Of a stretch of 64,000 bases of DNA, positions 46,115 to 59,640 are shown in pieces; the first letter of the stretch is position 1, and every line of letters starts with the position of its first letter. The DNA is taken from positions 124,001-188,000 of the forward strand of contig JAFCMP010000090.1 in the NCBI GenBank assembly GCA_017506865.1, given 5' to 3'. The position numbers and the translations under genes are program-made. The stretch comes from Tribonema minus (lineage: Eukaryota; Sar; Xanthophyceae; Tribonematales; Tribonemataceae). The notes beneath the pieces were generated by a model that saw only the letters and a list, made by a program, of their open reading frames with translations, made no database searches and was not told the origin of the DNA.

Positions 46115-47719
46115 CTGAGCAAACACACACGCCACAGCAAGCGTCACCGGACATTGTATTAGAAAACAGTTGTTGGTCTTGCCCACCAGCAGGTGGCACT
46201 GCAGGATGATTGCTGCTTACTTGAAGGTGGGCATAAAGGCAGCAGCGCCATGAACTTGCGCCCCGAAAGGGTTAGACTAGGATTTAGGGTTCTGGTGAAG
46301 GTTAGGGCTTTGAAAATGACGCCGTCCTGTGCACAACCGCCTGTACATGCAAGCCTGCACACAAACACGTTCAGTTATGACCACGTAGTCACATGGCACG
46401 CGTCGCCGTATACGCATGCAGCACCAGCTACATACACAGCAGTTGAGCTGCTTCCAACAAACAGTGGTGCGCAATGTGCAGCCATGCATTGAGTGCATGC
46501 AAAGCTTAAGATGCGTTGATGCCTAAGGTATACCACACTACAGGAGTTTCAGCTTCCATGAGGTGATGTGCAGCAGCTAATCTTCATACCCGAAAGTGGA
46601 GGAAGAAGCCCGCCCGCACAAGCTCCTGGCCCTATCCAGATGAAGACATGAATTGTGCATTTTCCTTGCGACTCTTTCAATGTTCATGTCCATGGGCGCA
46701 TGAAGCCTTAGAGCCCGCTGCCGCCCGAAAACAGCGCACTCGGACACGGCGAAGGCCGACCTGCCGCATTGCCTTACAGCGAGACTACTCAAACCTATCT
46801 TGGCCTCATTGGATAGGCCACTCACCTGACGAGTGAGCAGTAGGCACGTGGGCAAGTCGTGTCCTTACAGCGCAATTCATGATGGATTTGCCCCTGCAGC
46901 TCAGAACATGTGGCCCCTGCTAGTCTGGCAGAGCAGCCGTTGCACGAGTCTGCGTGAAGAGCCAACGCCACCACCTGCTCCAGGAGAGGGAGCGAGGAAT
47001 ACACAAAAGTGGGACACACGAAGTGGAGAATAGTAAAGAAGAACAATTTGCGAGGCACAGGGGACCCTCAATTGGATCAACAGAGGCAGATGAGTGTGCG
47101 AGGACGGTAATGAAAAAACTGCTCGAATCACGGAAAGTGTGAGGCCGCTCAACCGGATGCACTTTGTACCACATGACATCAGCTGCGCAGCACGTGAAAT
47201 CAATGTTACCTTGTTGCATGTTCGTCACCCACTTAGATGACATGATCTCACAGGCATGACCACCCAGCGCGAACGGCAGAAATCCGCCATGCCCAACAGA
47301 GTGCATGTGCGTGCCTCCAGTGTCAAGATGCAGCCAGCAAAACCACGAAGCTTCGGCTGACCTGATACTCGCTTAACACTCACGCGTTAGCCCTGCCTCC
47401 TGCCCCTTCCGGAGCGCTCTTGTTTACAGCAAGCATTGCTCCGGCGGCCATCAGCCCCCCATCGCCTCGTTCCATGCCTTGTGATGGCCAGTCCGTCCGC
47501 AGAGTCCTCGGCACACGCCAGCTGATCCAACCCTCTCCTAAACCCCCTGTTCAACGCCACCTTCCTCCTCTTGCGTGCACGACAGCTTAGCCACCCACAC
47601 ACACAGAGAGCCTTACCGTCCATGTAGGTCCAACGGTCGGAATAAAAAAAGTGTAACTGTTAGACGTTGAATCACATACATACATACCTCCTTCGTGTGT
47701 GTGCAAGAAACCACACCTC
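46115..47719. other. Upstream region of the acetyltransferase gene
   Basis: More 5' exons probably lie here. The best candidate is an open frame at about 46840-46590, ending with SLCGRASSSTF before GTATGA, whose phase fits the TAZ exon. The first half of the TAZ finger and the start codon were not found. Degenerate telomere-like words (GGGTTAG, TTTAGGGTT, GGTTAGGG) occur at 46268-46306. Nothing else is recognised up to the array at 47720. Confidence 0.4.
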
Positions 47720-48574
47720 GTGGGACAGCAGGATGCCCAGCGGCGTGATCAGGGCCACCTCTCCTGACCATGTTTCTGAGCGGACCCACTGCCTGCTGCG
47801 GGGCAGGGGGTTCGACGCACAAAAAGAGTAAGTCTGTGTGCCGTGCGGATGTCTCAAACCGTCTGGAGGGCGTTGCACCGGCTCGTTGGGCGCGTGACGA
47901 GTATTATTACATGTGGAGTGACTTGAGTCCAGGCGTTGCCTGACTCGTGTTGCTCTGCTCACGCCTAGCGCAAGGTGCAGGGGGCTCTGGGCACGTGAGC
48001 ATCGAGCGGCACTGAGAAGGCGACGAAACTGCTGGAGATCAGCGTAAGACTGCTGGTCTTCTCTCCACGCCTTCCCTGCTATGTCATGCGAGGCTATCAC
48101 CGGCGGGGATCCTGGAGGTTACCATTGTGTCCCATCTCTCGAGGTGTGGTGCGCTTTGGCCTGGGATCGTGTGCAGGTACGCGAAAGATGGCGAACACAT
48201 TGATGCTCCTAAACACGAGATACCGGAGACGCCACAAGAGCGTCATGCGCTCTTGGTCTCTAGACCAGACCTGGCAGTTTGTATGACAGTTCTATAGATA
48301 AAAAGGCGTTGGCTAGGTGTGCTCCTTGAAGTACATCCCCCTTCCCTTCTGCCGTCGCAAGCGGGCTTGTGTCAGGTTGTTCTGCCATGCGCTAACAACA
48401 TTTCACTGATGACGGGTGGCAATCTCGAGCAGAACAGATTGCAGAACGGAGTACACTTTCAGTGCCCTCCCTTCTCTAGGACAGTGGGGGTCTCGTCGCC
48501 CCTGCTGTCCCGGACCGTCCTCATGTCACAGGAGCGTCAGTGTTCCCATCGCCACATAACCCTGTGTGTGGTGT

Positions 48575-49030
48575 TGCTGTATATGTGAGTGAGTGAGTTT
48601 GTGTCTATGTGCGCGCGTGTGTGTGTGTGTGTGTGTGTATGTTCGGTGATGCTGTGTGAGTGCGAGTCTGGGTGAGTGTGTGTAGGTGTGTGTACGTGTG
48701 TGGCGATGCTGTGTGAGTGTGAGAGTGTAGTGTGTGTGTGTGTGTTTGTATGTGTGTGTGGTGTGTGAGGTGTGTGTGTGTGCGCGTGTGTGTGAGTGGT
48801 GGTGCTGTGCGAGCGTGAGTGTGAGTTGTGTTTGTGTGTGTGTGTGTGTGTCATGTGTGCATGTGTGGTGATGTTGTGTGTGTGTGGATGTGTGTGTGTG
48901 TGTGCGCGCGTGTCTGTGAATGTGTATGTGTGTGGTGTATGTTGCTGTTGTGCGAGTGTGAGTATGAGCGAGTTTGTGCGCGTGTGTGTGTGGTGGTGCG
49001 TGTATTTACATGCGAGTTCATGTGTGTGTG
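48575..49030. repeat. Interrupted GT microsatellite, array unit A
   Basis: Long GTGT stretches are interrupted by GTGAGT, GCGCGT and TGATGCTGTG words. Open frames coding Cys-Val or Thr-His repeats here are artefacts. Confidence 0.95.
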
Positions 49031-51689
49031 CGTCTCGTGCAAGCGGGAGCCTCAGCAGCGCAGCTTGTGATCCCTGGGCACAGGTATTTTCCGTGGCGCG
49101 TTTTATGTACCAAGCTGCGAGCTAGTTGATGTACTGTAAATATAGAGAAGATAGTAAATCTGGTAGTGTATGATTGAAGTAGTTCTCCCGCAACGGTCTC
49201 CACCTTGACGCGGTGTGGGAGCTGACGCACCGGAGTGGTGTACGAAGCGAGACCATGACATAATCACAATCACAGCTGCTGACACCGGACTGCTTGGCTC
49301 TCAAGCTTGTTGTTATGCGCAACATTTACAGACTAATAGCACTCTGCATCTCATTTGTGCCCCAGGTTGAGGCACAGCCTGACAGCGCAATGGTGTACCA
49401 AGCAAGACCACGATCCAATCACAGGTCAAGACCACCATCCAATCACAGGTTCTTGCACCAGATTGCTTGGCTGTCATGACTACTGCAATGTGCAACGATA
49501 TCTAACGGCCTCTTTACGCCTTGTTTGTTGCCATGCCAGGCTCTCCGGCTGGGATGTGCAAGCTACTGCTGGGCCAGAGTTTGCTAGCTGTTGCAATGGT
49601 ACATCAGAGGCGCCTTTCTACGTCACCATGATAGTGTCCTCTTTGAATGCAAGACGACGAGCAGGCTGCCATACAACGGCCCTGATGCACCTTAATGTGT
49701 GTATTGTCAAATCCCATATTCATGACTGGCTACATCTCACTGAACAGTATCACCCCTGCCATCGCCAACCTACGCACGCTCATGGTGCACTTTTAGTCGC
49801 TTTGGTTTTCTGCAGACGCAGGTGCAGGTGGTCCAGTGGTCCATTACTATATTTCACTGAAGTGGGTACAAAGGCTGTGCCAGGAACGGCGCCGCCGCTG
49901 CGCACAATGTTCTCCGCCTCTCGGAATGCTACGCAAGGTGAGCACTGATGTTCTTAGCTAGCCTTCCACCACTGAGGGTTTGAATGAGGCGCAGTCCAGC
50001 TCTTAGGGGTGCTTTTTGCTGATGCTGCCGAGTTTCCTGACTGTTCAATCGCTGTTTGCAGTCTTGTGCCAGCTGATGGGTTGTCGGTCAGGCCAAAGGA
50101 CACTTGGCAGCAGTACAAACACAGTACATGAGAAGTACATGCGGGCACCATGGTTGCCATGCACTGCACTCACGCATTGACCACTTCTGCTGCACTGCTT
50201 GTTGCATGATTTGCAGGCGGCAGTGCTCAAGAACACAAGAGTCTAGCCAGTGCACCAAGGCGCAAGTTCACAGCACCAGCACCAGCATCAGCACACAAGA
50301 GCTTGATGGGTATGGGTGACTTATGTTTTCAGCCGAAGCATATATGTACACAAGAATGGTCAGCAGGCTCACTATTTCCGGGAAAACTCAGTTTCGCGGT
50401 GCATGGTAAAACTTGGGGGCGCAGAAACCTGAACGCTCGCACAGTAAATACAAGCTGTTTTTTGCGGCACGTTTGCAGGTTCCAATGTCATGTTTTCTTC
50501 ACTACATTTCTGCTGTCGCAACCCTTGTTTTGTATTCAATGCTCGGTGATGCCTGCGTCTGGTGAAGCAAAATGGCATCATGATCAGCTAGCACTGTGTG
50601 TGTGTTATGCTGGGCTAATGCAGACACTTGGCTCAACTATAAGCCATTTTGGGCAGCAGCTCCATAGCAACTGACCCGACGAATGGTTATTTGCACCAGC
50701 TGTCTTAATTTTAGAAAACCAGCATGTACGACACAGCAACCGTAACAACACTGCAGGCAATGGCAGTCTGTGATGAAGTGCTTTGACATGAATGGTTGTG
50801 CGAACCATGTAGTGACATGCCTGTTCGTGCAGCAAGTTTAGGTACCTTCATGTGAAGTGTTGGGTGTTGCTGTCATGACGATAAGTCTGCTCTATTTTGT
50901 GCATACACAGTTTTGCTGGGGAGCTGGTCGCACACTTTGTTGCAAGAACTGCTTTAGTGTATTCGCATGAATCTTAGCAAAACATGAATGAAGTGCTCTA
51001 CAAGCCACTCGTAAAATCGTGAATTTTGTGCTATTTGGTCATTACTCATTCATTCTGCACCCACTCAATTCTGGATGGGCACTTTCTGGTGCAATCGCTG
51101 GCTCTTTGGTGTTGCAGTGCAGATACCTCAATGGCCTTCCTTGTCATGGATCAAGGTTTGTATCACGGCATCAACCAATAAGTCTTCAGACTTCAATCTT
51201 TGTGCACGTCCAAGCGATTCGGAGGCGTCAACACGTGATGATACATGCACACGCAGCTGAGCAATGCTGAGACTCACGAGCACGATGGCCAGTGCTTCAG
51301 TTGCGATCTCGATGTCGCTGCTTGCTATTGTGTGCATCGCGGTGGTTGAGCGCTGCGGCTGCTGGTGCTGCGTTGATACAGGGGCTGCGAGAAGTCGACT
51401 CACGCTTCACCAAGCCTTGACCCTCTGACTGTTGAGCACTGCTGCTACTGCTGCTGTTACTTCAAGTACGGCAAGGAGCGCTGCTGCCCGTGCACCACAT
51501 GGCTCAGCTTCGGTGAAGCATGGTGGAGCACAGGCGACGCCCGGCTTGGCCTCAACATAGCAACGCTCAGCCCTGGTGAAGCAGCGCTCAGCACTGGCAC
51601 TGCGGCGGTCTGCTACGCCGCCGGCAAAAGGCTTTCGTCATCCAGTTGTGCATGGCGGCGTTCCGCAGTGTTGGCGCTCTCGGCGCACT

Positions 51690-51945
51690 GCTGGGGGTTT
51701 CGTGTGTCGCCGTTGCACTTTCATCATTGCGCGTTTCGCTGTTGCGTGTTTCGCCGTTGTAGTTTCCCCGTTGCGCATTTCGCCGTTGTGGTTTTGCCGT
51801 TGCGCATTCAGCCGTGCACGTTTTGCCATTGCGTGTCGCCATTGCGCAAGTTGCCGGTGCGCAATTTGCCGGCGCACGTTTCACCGCTGCGCAGATGGTC
51901 GGGATGCGTGTTTCCCCGGTGCGCATTGCGCCGCCGCTGCACTGC
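51690..51945. repeat. 15-bp minisatellite, array unit A
   Basis: About fifteen imperfect copies of TTTCGCCGTTGCGCA. The length is a multiple of three, which keeps chance frames open on both strands. Confidence 0.85.
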
Positions 51946-53084
51946 GCACGGTACTCAGCGGTAGTAGCACATCGCTGCCTTCGGTCTGCGGCTGCAACAG
52001 CTGCGGCCAGCGAGAGAACGGATTGGCACGACATGTTTACACTATGTGAGCTTCTTGGAGCACAACGATTTGCCTGTGCCTGTGACCTTGGAGAAACATG
52101 TATGTATAGCACGATGTGCATCGCACCACAGCAGACCAGCCCATTCACCGAACTCCAGTCTTGACAACAACAACACCCCCCCCCCCTTCTGTGTATATGA
52201 AGCTGGAGACCACTAGCACGTGACACAGCCCAGCGACAATTACACCGTGCTGCCAAACCAACCAGAAGCTCATGAGCACAAAGCACGTTAAACCATGCAC
52301 TCAAGGCCTCCAGTTTACCTTAGGGCACGAAAATTGTACTTCCACATGCTTCCACATTTGGCTTCTTTATTAGCTAAAGCGTCCTTTTGCAGTATGCACA
52401 ACGTCACTGTTACCGTAACAAACACTGTTACTGTTGCCATGCATGTGGACATCTTGTCAAGTCGTGAATAGCACTGGTACCGTCATGTGCCTAATTAGGC
52501 CGACCGGACAATATTAAGAATCGTCAAATAAAGCACTCGGACACTGCTTTAAGGATCACACGAAAAAAGCACCAGGCCTATTTAGGACAGAACACCAGCA
52601 GCACCCCAAAATGAGCATACAATGACCATCCGTGAGCGCTATGTCTTCACTGCAACAGTTTCGCCACAAAATTCAACTTCCAGGTGAAGTTGGTTTGCGA
52701 AACGAGAAACGGTAGTCGTAAACGGGGAAGGCCATCAGGGGGCGGCTGCAAATAGTATGTGCACCAGTATCAGAACACTCGTGAGCATGGCAGTCGCCAT
52801 CTGCTTGCCTGCTATGGCGTTCCGGTTCATTTACTTGACTGTGCGAGCCCACAATCGGGCCAGGCAACAAAAAGGTCGACACGCAAATTGTGCCACCAGG
52901 CCTAATTGGGAATGCCCAAAAAATTACCCAGGCACAATTAGGATCGCTGCCCGGAACGCTCCAAATGTTGGTCCGGTCGGCCTAAATAGGCACATGACGG
53001 TAGCAGCACAAAACGGCACTAGCACAAAAACGGTCCTAGCACAAAAAAGGCGATCCGAATATAGCAGCCTGAACGTCATGAGAC

Positions 53085-53570
53085 AGTAGTGCCGCCGCCG
53101 CTGCCGCCGCAGCCCTCCTAGTCCCCCGCTGCTGCAGCATCCCCATGTGCCTTGCCAGCACAGCGCGACGTTGGAACTTGGTACAATGCGCACCATCACC
53201 ATATGTCGTCCTTGCCGCTGCCCACGTCCATGACCCTAGCATACCTACCCAATGCACAGCCTACACGCGTGCCGCCACTCACTCACCATTGCGCGCTGCC
53301 TGCTCCGCCAACAGCGCCGCCGCGCGCTGCGCCGCCGCTGCTGCCGCTTGCCATCATGCGCATTTCTACGGGCCAAGGCCTCTCTTGCGTACACGCAGCC
53401 ACGCCTTGCCTTCCCTCAGTTAAAACAGTGCCAGCACTCTACTAGTAGCTTGGGAGGTCACATGCGCGCCGCCGCCGAGCCTAGTTTGCGCCCTTCCTCC
53501 AGCAGCGCCGTCGCATCCACGAAGCTCCGCAGGCTCTGTTGGAGGATGTATGAGAAGCGTAGCATTCCAG
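53085..53570 (-). CDS. Exon-like segments in array unit A
   Basis: Three minus-strand pieces have counterparts in unit B at 59150-59640. The clearest reads FSYILQQSLRSFVDATALLE then EGRKLGSAAA (unit B: FSYILQQRLRSFEDAAALLE). A second, Ala/Gln- or Gly/Ser-rich depending on frame, ends at a GTGAGTGAG donor near 53290 and differs by one codon-sized deletion. A third includes LARHMGMLQQRG. Differences between the copies keep the first frame open, as expected for once-coding sequence. The family is unknown, and neither a start nor a complete gene was found. Confidence 0.35.
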
Positions 53571-55136
53571 GATGATGCTCCTGCAGTTCATCCACTTGCA
53601 CAATGAGTTGAGGCTACAGTCGACTCAGTTTGATGCGCATGTTTTATTTCCACTCTAAAAAATCAGATTTGTGTATGTGAACAGTGCATTGAGACCACAA
53701 TCGGCTCGTTTCAGGTGGATATTTATTCCAACTCAGACATTTTTGATGAGCGCGCATGGTGTGTGCTCCTTGAAATTATGCTAGCTCATAATGGTGTACG
53801 TTTTCTGTACACATGCGCATGCTAAATTATGACTGAGAGCTAAGTATACATCAAATTTCATCAATGAATTAAAAAATGACACAAAAATCTAAACTACAGG
53901 CGTGCAGGGTGTACATGATGCTATTGCTGCCACAAAGTCGAGAGGGTAAGGCTTACGTTTCGTGCGTTGCCACCAAACAGCGGCGTTGTTGTAGACTCTT
54001 CCGCCAGCGTCTGAGCTCACCCTGCACCCTCCGTTAGCCTGGCACCAGTAAGCTGATCGACCCAAACACCTGTCCGACTCATGATCTTAGATCGGGGCTG
54101 AAAGCTGAGATTGGTGCAGAGCCAAACGCGAAACTGCCGGTGATGCGCTGCCTGTGCCTGCGCTGCATCGTGGTTCAATCGTTGGTGTGTCCGACAAGCC
54201 CGCAACGGCAGGCTAAGATCTTTCGATCATCTTCAGCGAGTTCAACAAGTTGTTGAAGTCCTCAAGAAGTTTGCCGTTGTCACTCCTCACGTGGGACAGC
54301 AGGAGGCTCAGCGGCGCGATCAGGGCCACCTTTCCTGACCATGTCTCTGGGCGGACCCACTGCCTGCTGCGGGGCAGGGGGTTCGATACACAATAGTAGT
54401 CTGTGCCGTGCGGATGTCTCAAACTGTCTGGAGGGCGCTCTGCACCAGCGTGACGAGCAGTTTACATGTAGAGAGTGACCTGCGCCCGGGCGCTGCCTGA
54501 CTCGCGTTGCTCTGCTCACGCCTAGCGGGAGGCAGGGCGCTCTTTGGGCACGTGAGCATCGGAGCGGCACTGAGAAGGCGGTTAGCCGGCGAAGGCTGGC
54601 ATGGAGATGACAGCGTAAGAATGCTGGTCTTATCTCCGCGCCTTCCCTGCTATGTCATGCAAGGTGGTCACCGGCGGGGATCCTGGAGGTTACCACTGTG
54701 TCCCATCTCTCGAGGTGCGGTGCACTTTGGCCTGGGACCGTGTGCAGGTAAGGAAAGATGGCGAACGCATTGATGCTCCTGAACATGAGAAACCAGCGAC
54801 GCCACAAGAGGGTTACGCGCTCTTGGTCTCTGGACCAGACCCGGCAGTTTGTATGACAACCTCTCTATAGATAAAAAGGTTTTGGCTGGTGTGCTCCTTG
54901 AAGTACATTCCCCTTCTCCTTCTGCCGTCGCATGCGGGTCTTGTGTTCGGTTGTCCTGCCATGCGCTGACAACACTGCACTGATGATGGGTGGCGATCTG
55001 GAGCAGAACAGACCGCAAAAGGGAGCACACTGTCCGTGCTCTCCTTTCTCTAGGATAGACGGGGATTCGTCACCCCTGCTGTCCCGGACCGTCCTCATGT
55101 TACAGGAGCTTCAGCGTTCCCATCGCCAATAACCCT

Positions 55137-55560
55137 GTATGTATGTGTGTGTGTGTGTATGTGTGTGTGTGTGGCGATGCTTTGTGAGCATGTGTGTGTA
55201 TGTGTATGTTAGGTGATGCTGTGCGAGTGTGAGTCTGGGTGAGTGAGTGAGTGTGTGTGTAGGTGTGTGGCGATGCTGTGCGAGGGTGAGGGTGAGTGAG
55301 TGAGTGTGTGTGTGTGTGTGGGTTTATGTGTGTGTGTGTTTGTGTGTTTGTGTGTGTGTGTGCGTGTGTGTGGTGTGTGTGTGAGGTGTGTGTGAGTGGT
55401 GGTGCTGTGCGAGTGTGGGTGTCTGTGTGTGTGTGTGTGTGTATGTTATGTGTGTGTATGTGTGGTGATGTTCTGTATGTGTGTGTGTGTGTGCGTGTGT
55501 GCGCGCGTTTGTGAATGTGTACATATGTGTGTGTGTGTGTGTGTGTATGTTGACGTTGTG
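55137..55560. repeat. Interrupted GT microsatellite, array unit B
   Basis: Same position within the unit as at 48575-49030. GTGT runs are broken by GATGCTGTGCGAG words. Confidence 0.95.
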
Positions 55561-58299
55561 CGAGTCTGAGTTTGAGTATGAGCGAGTTCATGCGCGTGTG
55601 CATCTCGTGCAAGCGCGAGCCTCAGCAGCGCAGCTTCTCATCCCTGGGCACAGGTATGTTCCATGGCGCGTTGTATATATGAATCAAGCTGCTGCGAGCT
55701 AGTCGGTTTCCTGTTCATAAAGTGAAGATAGTAGATTTGGTTGTTTATCGTTAGAGTAGTTCTCCCGCAACGATCTCCCCCTTGACGCGGTGTAGGAGCT
55801 GACGCACCGGAGTGGTGTACGAAGCGAGACCATGACGTAATCGCAGCTGCTGAGACCGGCACGCTTGGCTCGCAAGCTTGTTGCGCAACAGAATCTAACA
55901 GCACAGTTGCATCTTCTTTGCGCCCCAGGTGGAGGCACCGGCCTGGTACACATGGTGTACGAAGCGAGACTACAATCCAATCACAGGTTCTTGCACCAAT
56001 GCTTGACATTCATGTCCATTGCAACGTGCAACGATATGAAACCTTTTGTGCACCTTGCATGCCTTGGCAGGCTCCCCGGCTGGAATGTGCAAACTACTGC
56101 TTGGCCAGATATTTGCTAGCTGCTGCAACTCTACGTCAAAGGCCTCTCTCTATGGCACTATTCATAGTGTGGTTCTGAATGAGAGGCGGCAACCGGTCTG
56201 CCATCAGCTAGCCTGAGGGTGCGCCTCTGTGTTTGGCAATCTTTTTATGTACATGACTGGGTACATCTCACTGAACAGTACCACCCCTGCCATCGTCGAT
56301 TCATGCATGCTCATGATGCTCTGTTGGTCGCTATGACCCTTGCAGACGCCTTCGCAGGTACCTTCTTTTGTACCATTGTGAGCACTGACGCGGGCACAGG
56401 GGTTGTGCCAGGAACGGCGCTGCCGCACAGAACGCCCTCCACCTCGTGGAACAATATGCCAGGTGAGCAGTGCTGATTTATCGTGTCTTATATTGGCCTT
56501 CCACCACTTGAGGATTTCAATGAGGCGCAGTCCAGCTCTTGGGTTTGCTTTCTTGCTGACGCTGCCGGTCATCCTGTCACGTGTTTAATCGTCGTTTGCA
56601 GTCTTGTGTCAGCACTTGGATCATCGGTCAGAACGGAATATTGTGGCAGCAGTACATGCACATTTCACAGGCAGTACATGCAAGCACCATGATACCATGC
56701 ACTGCACTCACGCATGATCCACTTCTGCTGCACTGTTTGTCACATAATTTGCAGGCAGCAATGCTGAAGCACACATGAGCTTTGCCAGTGCGCCAAGGTG
56801 CAAGTGCAGCAGCGGCAGCAGCGCTCAAGAGCTTGCTGGATGACCAGCAAGGCGGCAACGCTCAAGCAAGAGATTTGCCAGTGCGCCAAGGCGCAAGTTC
56901 AGCAGCAGCAGCAGCAGCAGCAGCAGCGCTGATGAGCTTGCTGGATGACTTGGGTTTTCAGCGAGGGCTCACTCTTTCTGGGGGGACTCAGTTTCGTATC
57001 ACACGGTCAAACTTGAGCGCAGAAACCTGAACGCTCGCACGGTAAATGGTCAACTTTTTCTGCTGCAGTTTGCTGTTGCAATGTCATCTTTTTGCCACTG
57101 CATTTTCTGCTGTTGCGACCCCTTGTTTTGCATTCACCGCAGTGCTCGGTGATGCGAAGCAGAATCGCATCGTGACAGGTAGCACTGCGTGGGTGCTTGT
57201 GGGCAAAGGCACACACAGCATGACTCAACTACTTACATGCATTACTGGACAGCAGTTCCAGAGCAACTGACCGGATGGATGGTGCTTTGTGCCAGCTGGT
57301 GTTATGATACCAGCTTCAGCGATGCAGTGACAGCTACAACAGTGCAGGCAATGGCAGTCTATGATGCAGTGGTTCAGCATCAAATGTTGTGACATGCCTA
57401 TTCGCTGCAGGAATTTGCAGTACCTTCATGCGAATGAGTCGCGTGTTACTGTCATGTTGTGTGTAGAGTGAGTGTGTTTTCTGCATACATGGGCTTGCTG
57501 GCCAGGTGGCAGCACTTTGTTGCAACGACTCTTGCAATGCACTCGCATAGTTCATAGCAAACAAACAAAAGTGGTTCAAAAGACTTGTGACATCTTGAAT
57601 TTTTGTGCAATGCAGTCATAATCCATAGTGCATCTACTCGCTTAGGATGGGCACTTTCTGGCGCATTGGCTGGCTCTTTGGTGGTGCAGTGCAGATCCCC
57701 CAACAGCCTCCCTTGTCATGGTTTGCATTGTGTCACGACATTGTGCAGCGGCATAGACGACCAACCTTGTGCATTCCAGGCGACTACATGCATAGCGAAG
57801 CACTGACGGATGTGAGTCATGACTCGTGAGCACGATGAGTCATGAGCACGATGGCCGGTGCTGCATGTTGCGATCGTCAATCCTAGAATTGCTGCTTGCT
57901 ATTGTGTGCATCACAGTGGTGGAGCGCTGCCACTGCTGGTGCTGCGACGATACAGGGGCTGCGAGAAGTGGACTCATGCTGCACCAAGCCTTGACGAACT
58001 GACTGTTGAGCACTGCTGCTACTGCTACTGCTGCCTGGTACTTCAAGTACGGCAAAGAGCGCTGCTGCCCGTGCACCATGCATGGCTCAGCTTTGACGAA
58101 GCATGGTGGAGCACAGATGACGCCCGGCTTGGCCCTAACATGGCAAAACTCAGCCCTGATTGAGCAGCGCTCAGCACTAGCACTGCGGCGTTCTGCCACG
58201 CCGCCAGCCAAAGGCTTAGGTCATCCGATTTCGTGTGGCAGCGGTCCGCTGTGTTGGCGCTCTCGGCGCGCTGCTGGGGGTTTGTGTGTTGCCGTTGCG

Positions 58300-58450
58300 A
58301 TGTTCACAGTAGAGTGTTTTGCCGTTGCGCGTTTCACCGTTGCGCCTTTCGCCGTTGTGGTTTTGCCGTTGCTCACGTTGCCATTGCACATTTTGCCATT
58401 GCGTGTCGTCATTGCGCAAGTTGCCCGTGCGCGCGTGTCACCGCTGTGCA
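58300..58450. repeat. 15-bp minisatellite, array unit B
   Basis: Imperfect copies of TTTCGCCGTTGCGC and TTTTGCCATTGCGT, fewer than in unit A. The copy number differs between units. Confidence 0.8.
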
Positions 58451-59149
58451 GTTGGCTGGGGTGTGCGTTTCCCCGGTGCGCATGCTTAGCCGTTGCAGTG
58501 CGCACGGTACTCAGCGGCAGTAGCACATCGCTGCGTTCGTACCGCGGTTCCGTAGGCTGCAGCCAGCGAGAGAATGGATTGGCATAGATTGGATAAGATT
58601 CTTGGAGCTTGATGACTCGCCAGTTATCTCGAAGGAATACGATGTAAACAGTGAGGTGTATCACACCACAGCAGACAAGCCCATTCGCCGGACCTCAGTC
58701 TTGACAACAACCCCCCCCCCCACGTGTACATGAAGCTGGAGGCCACAAGATAGTGACAACGCCCAGCGACAAATACAATGTGACGCCAAAAACCAGAGAA
58801 GGAGCTCATGAGCACAAAAGCAGGCAGCGTTATGCACTCAAGGCCTCCAATTCCCCTCAAGCCATCCTGCGTTGGACTGTACACGGGTTCAGCCACACAC
58901 TTTGTGTTGTGCTTTTGATAAATGGTCAGTGAAGGGGCAAAATTGTACTTCTTTGTGCTTCCACCATTCGGCTGTTGATCAGTTACAGTGTCCTTCTGCA
59001 GTGCGCACAAGATATAGTAGACAGCAGCACTGTTACTATTGCCATGCGCGTGGACATCTTGTCAAACGCTACTAGCACTATCGTCAAGTCGCTACTAGTG
59101 CAGCAGCAAAAAACAACGCTCCGATCAAGGCAGCCTGAATGACCGAAGA

Positions 59150-59640
59150 CAGCAACGCCGCCGCCGCTGCCGCCGCTGCCATCCTACTCCCCGCTGCTGC
59201 AGCGTCTCCATGCGCCTTGCCACCTCAGCAGCGCAGCGCCAAAATTCTTTCGCAAAACTGCATGTGAACAACGCACGCATCCCTACACGCCGCCCCTTGC
59301 CGCTGCCCGTCTCCATGACCCTAGCATACCTACTTAATGCACGGCCTACACGCATGGCGCCTCTCACTCACCTCTGCGCGCCGCCTGCTCCGCCAGCGCC
59401 GCCGCGCGCTGCGCCGCCGCTGCTGCCGCGTGTCATCATGCGCATTGCCACGGGCCAAGGCCTCTCTCGCGCATATGCAGACACGCCTCGCCCTCCCTGT
59501 TCAACAGTGCCAGGCACAGGCACTCTTAGCTGGGGGGTGGTCACATGCAAGCCGCCGCCGCGCCTAGTGTGCGCCCTTCCTCCAGCAGTGCCGCTGCGTC
59601 TTCAAAGCTCCGCAGGCGCTGCTGCAGGATGTATGAGAAA
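59150..59640 (-). CDS. Exon-like segments in array unit B
   Basis: These are the counterpart of 53085-53570. Pieces include FSYILQQRLRSFEDAAALLE then EGRTLGAAAA, a Gly/Ser/Ala-rich piece before GTGAGTGAG, and CAAEVARRMETLQQRG. The first piece is open in both copies in the same frame despite about one change in eight residues. No complete gene is visible. Confidence 0.35.

Larger units (their letters stand above)
47720..54289. repeat. Tandem array unit A (about 6.57 kb)
   Basis: The unit begins at CGTGGGACAGCAGGATGCC and recurs at 54290 and 60819. In order it holds a conserved 0.8-kb block with CACCGGCGGGGATCCTGGAG (48090-48120), a GT microsatellite, a 3-kb block with GTGGTGTACGAAGCGAGACC (49235), a 15-bp minisatellite (51690-51945), a C run (52170-52190) and a segment with minus-strand exon-like frames (53085-53570). 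No long open frame survives in more than one copy. Divergence between copies is substantial, with many small indels, so the duplication is not recent. Confidence 0.85.

Noticed and set aside
46266..46310. GGGTTAG, TTTAGGGTT and GGTTAGGG words resembling telomere repeats
   Set aside because: Only a few degenerate copies without regular period; too short to call an interstitial telomere.
48575..49125. Open frames coding Cys-Val or His-Thr repeats (also 55100-55700 and 61630-61960)
   Set aside because: Translation of GT/CA microsatellites. There is no start context, splice structure or other sequence complexity.
51576..52304. Open frames of 157-238 codons on both strands
   Set aside because: Both cross the 15-bp minisatellite, whose multiple-of-three unit keeps frames open. 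The equivalent frames are broken or different in unit B.
54213..54422. RSDNG followed by hydrophilic helix in unit B, faintly like a retroviral-type integrase motif
   Set aside because: Only five residues fit, the expected neighbours are missing, and the frame is not kept in units A or C.
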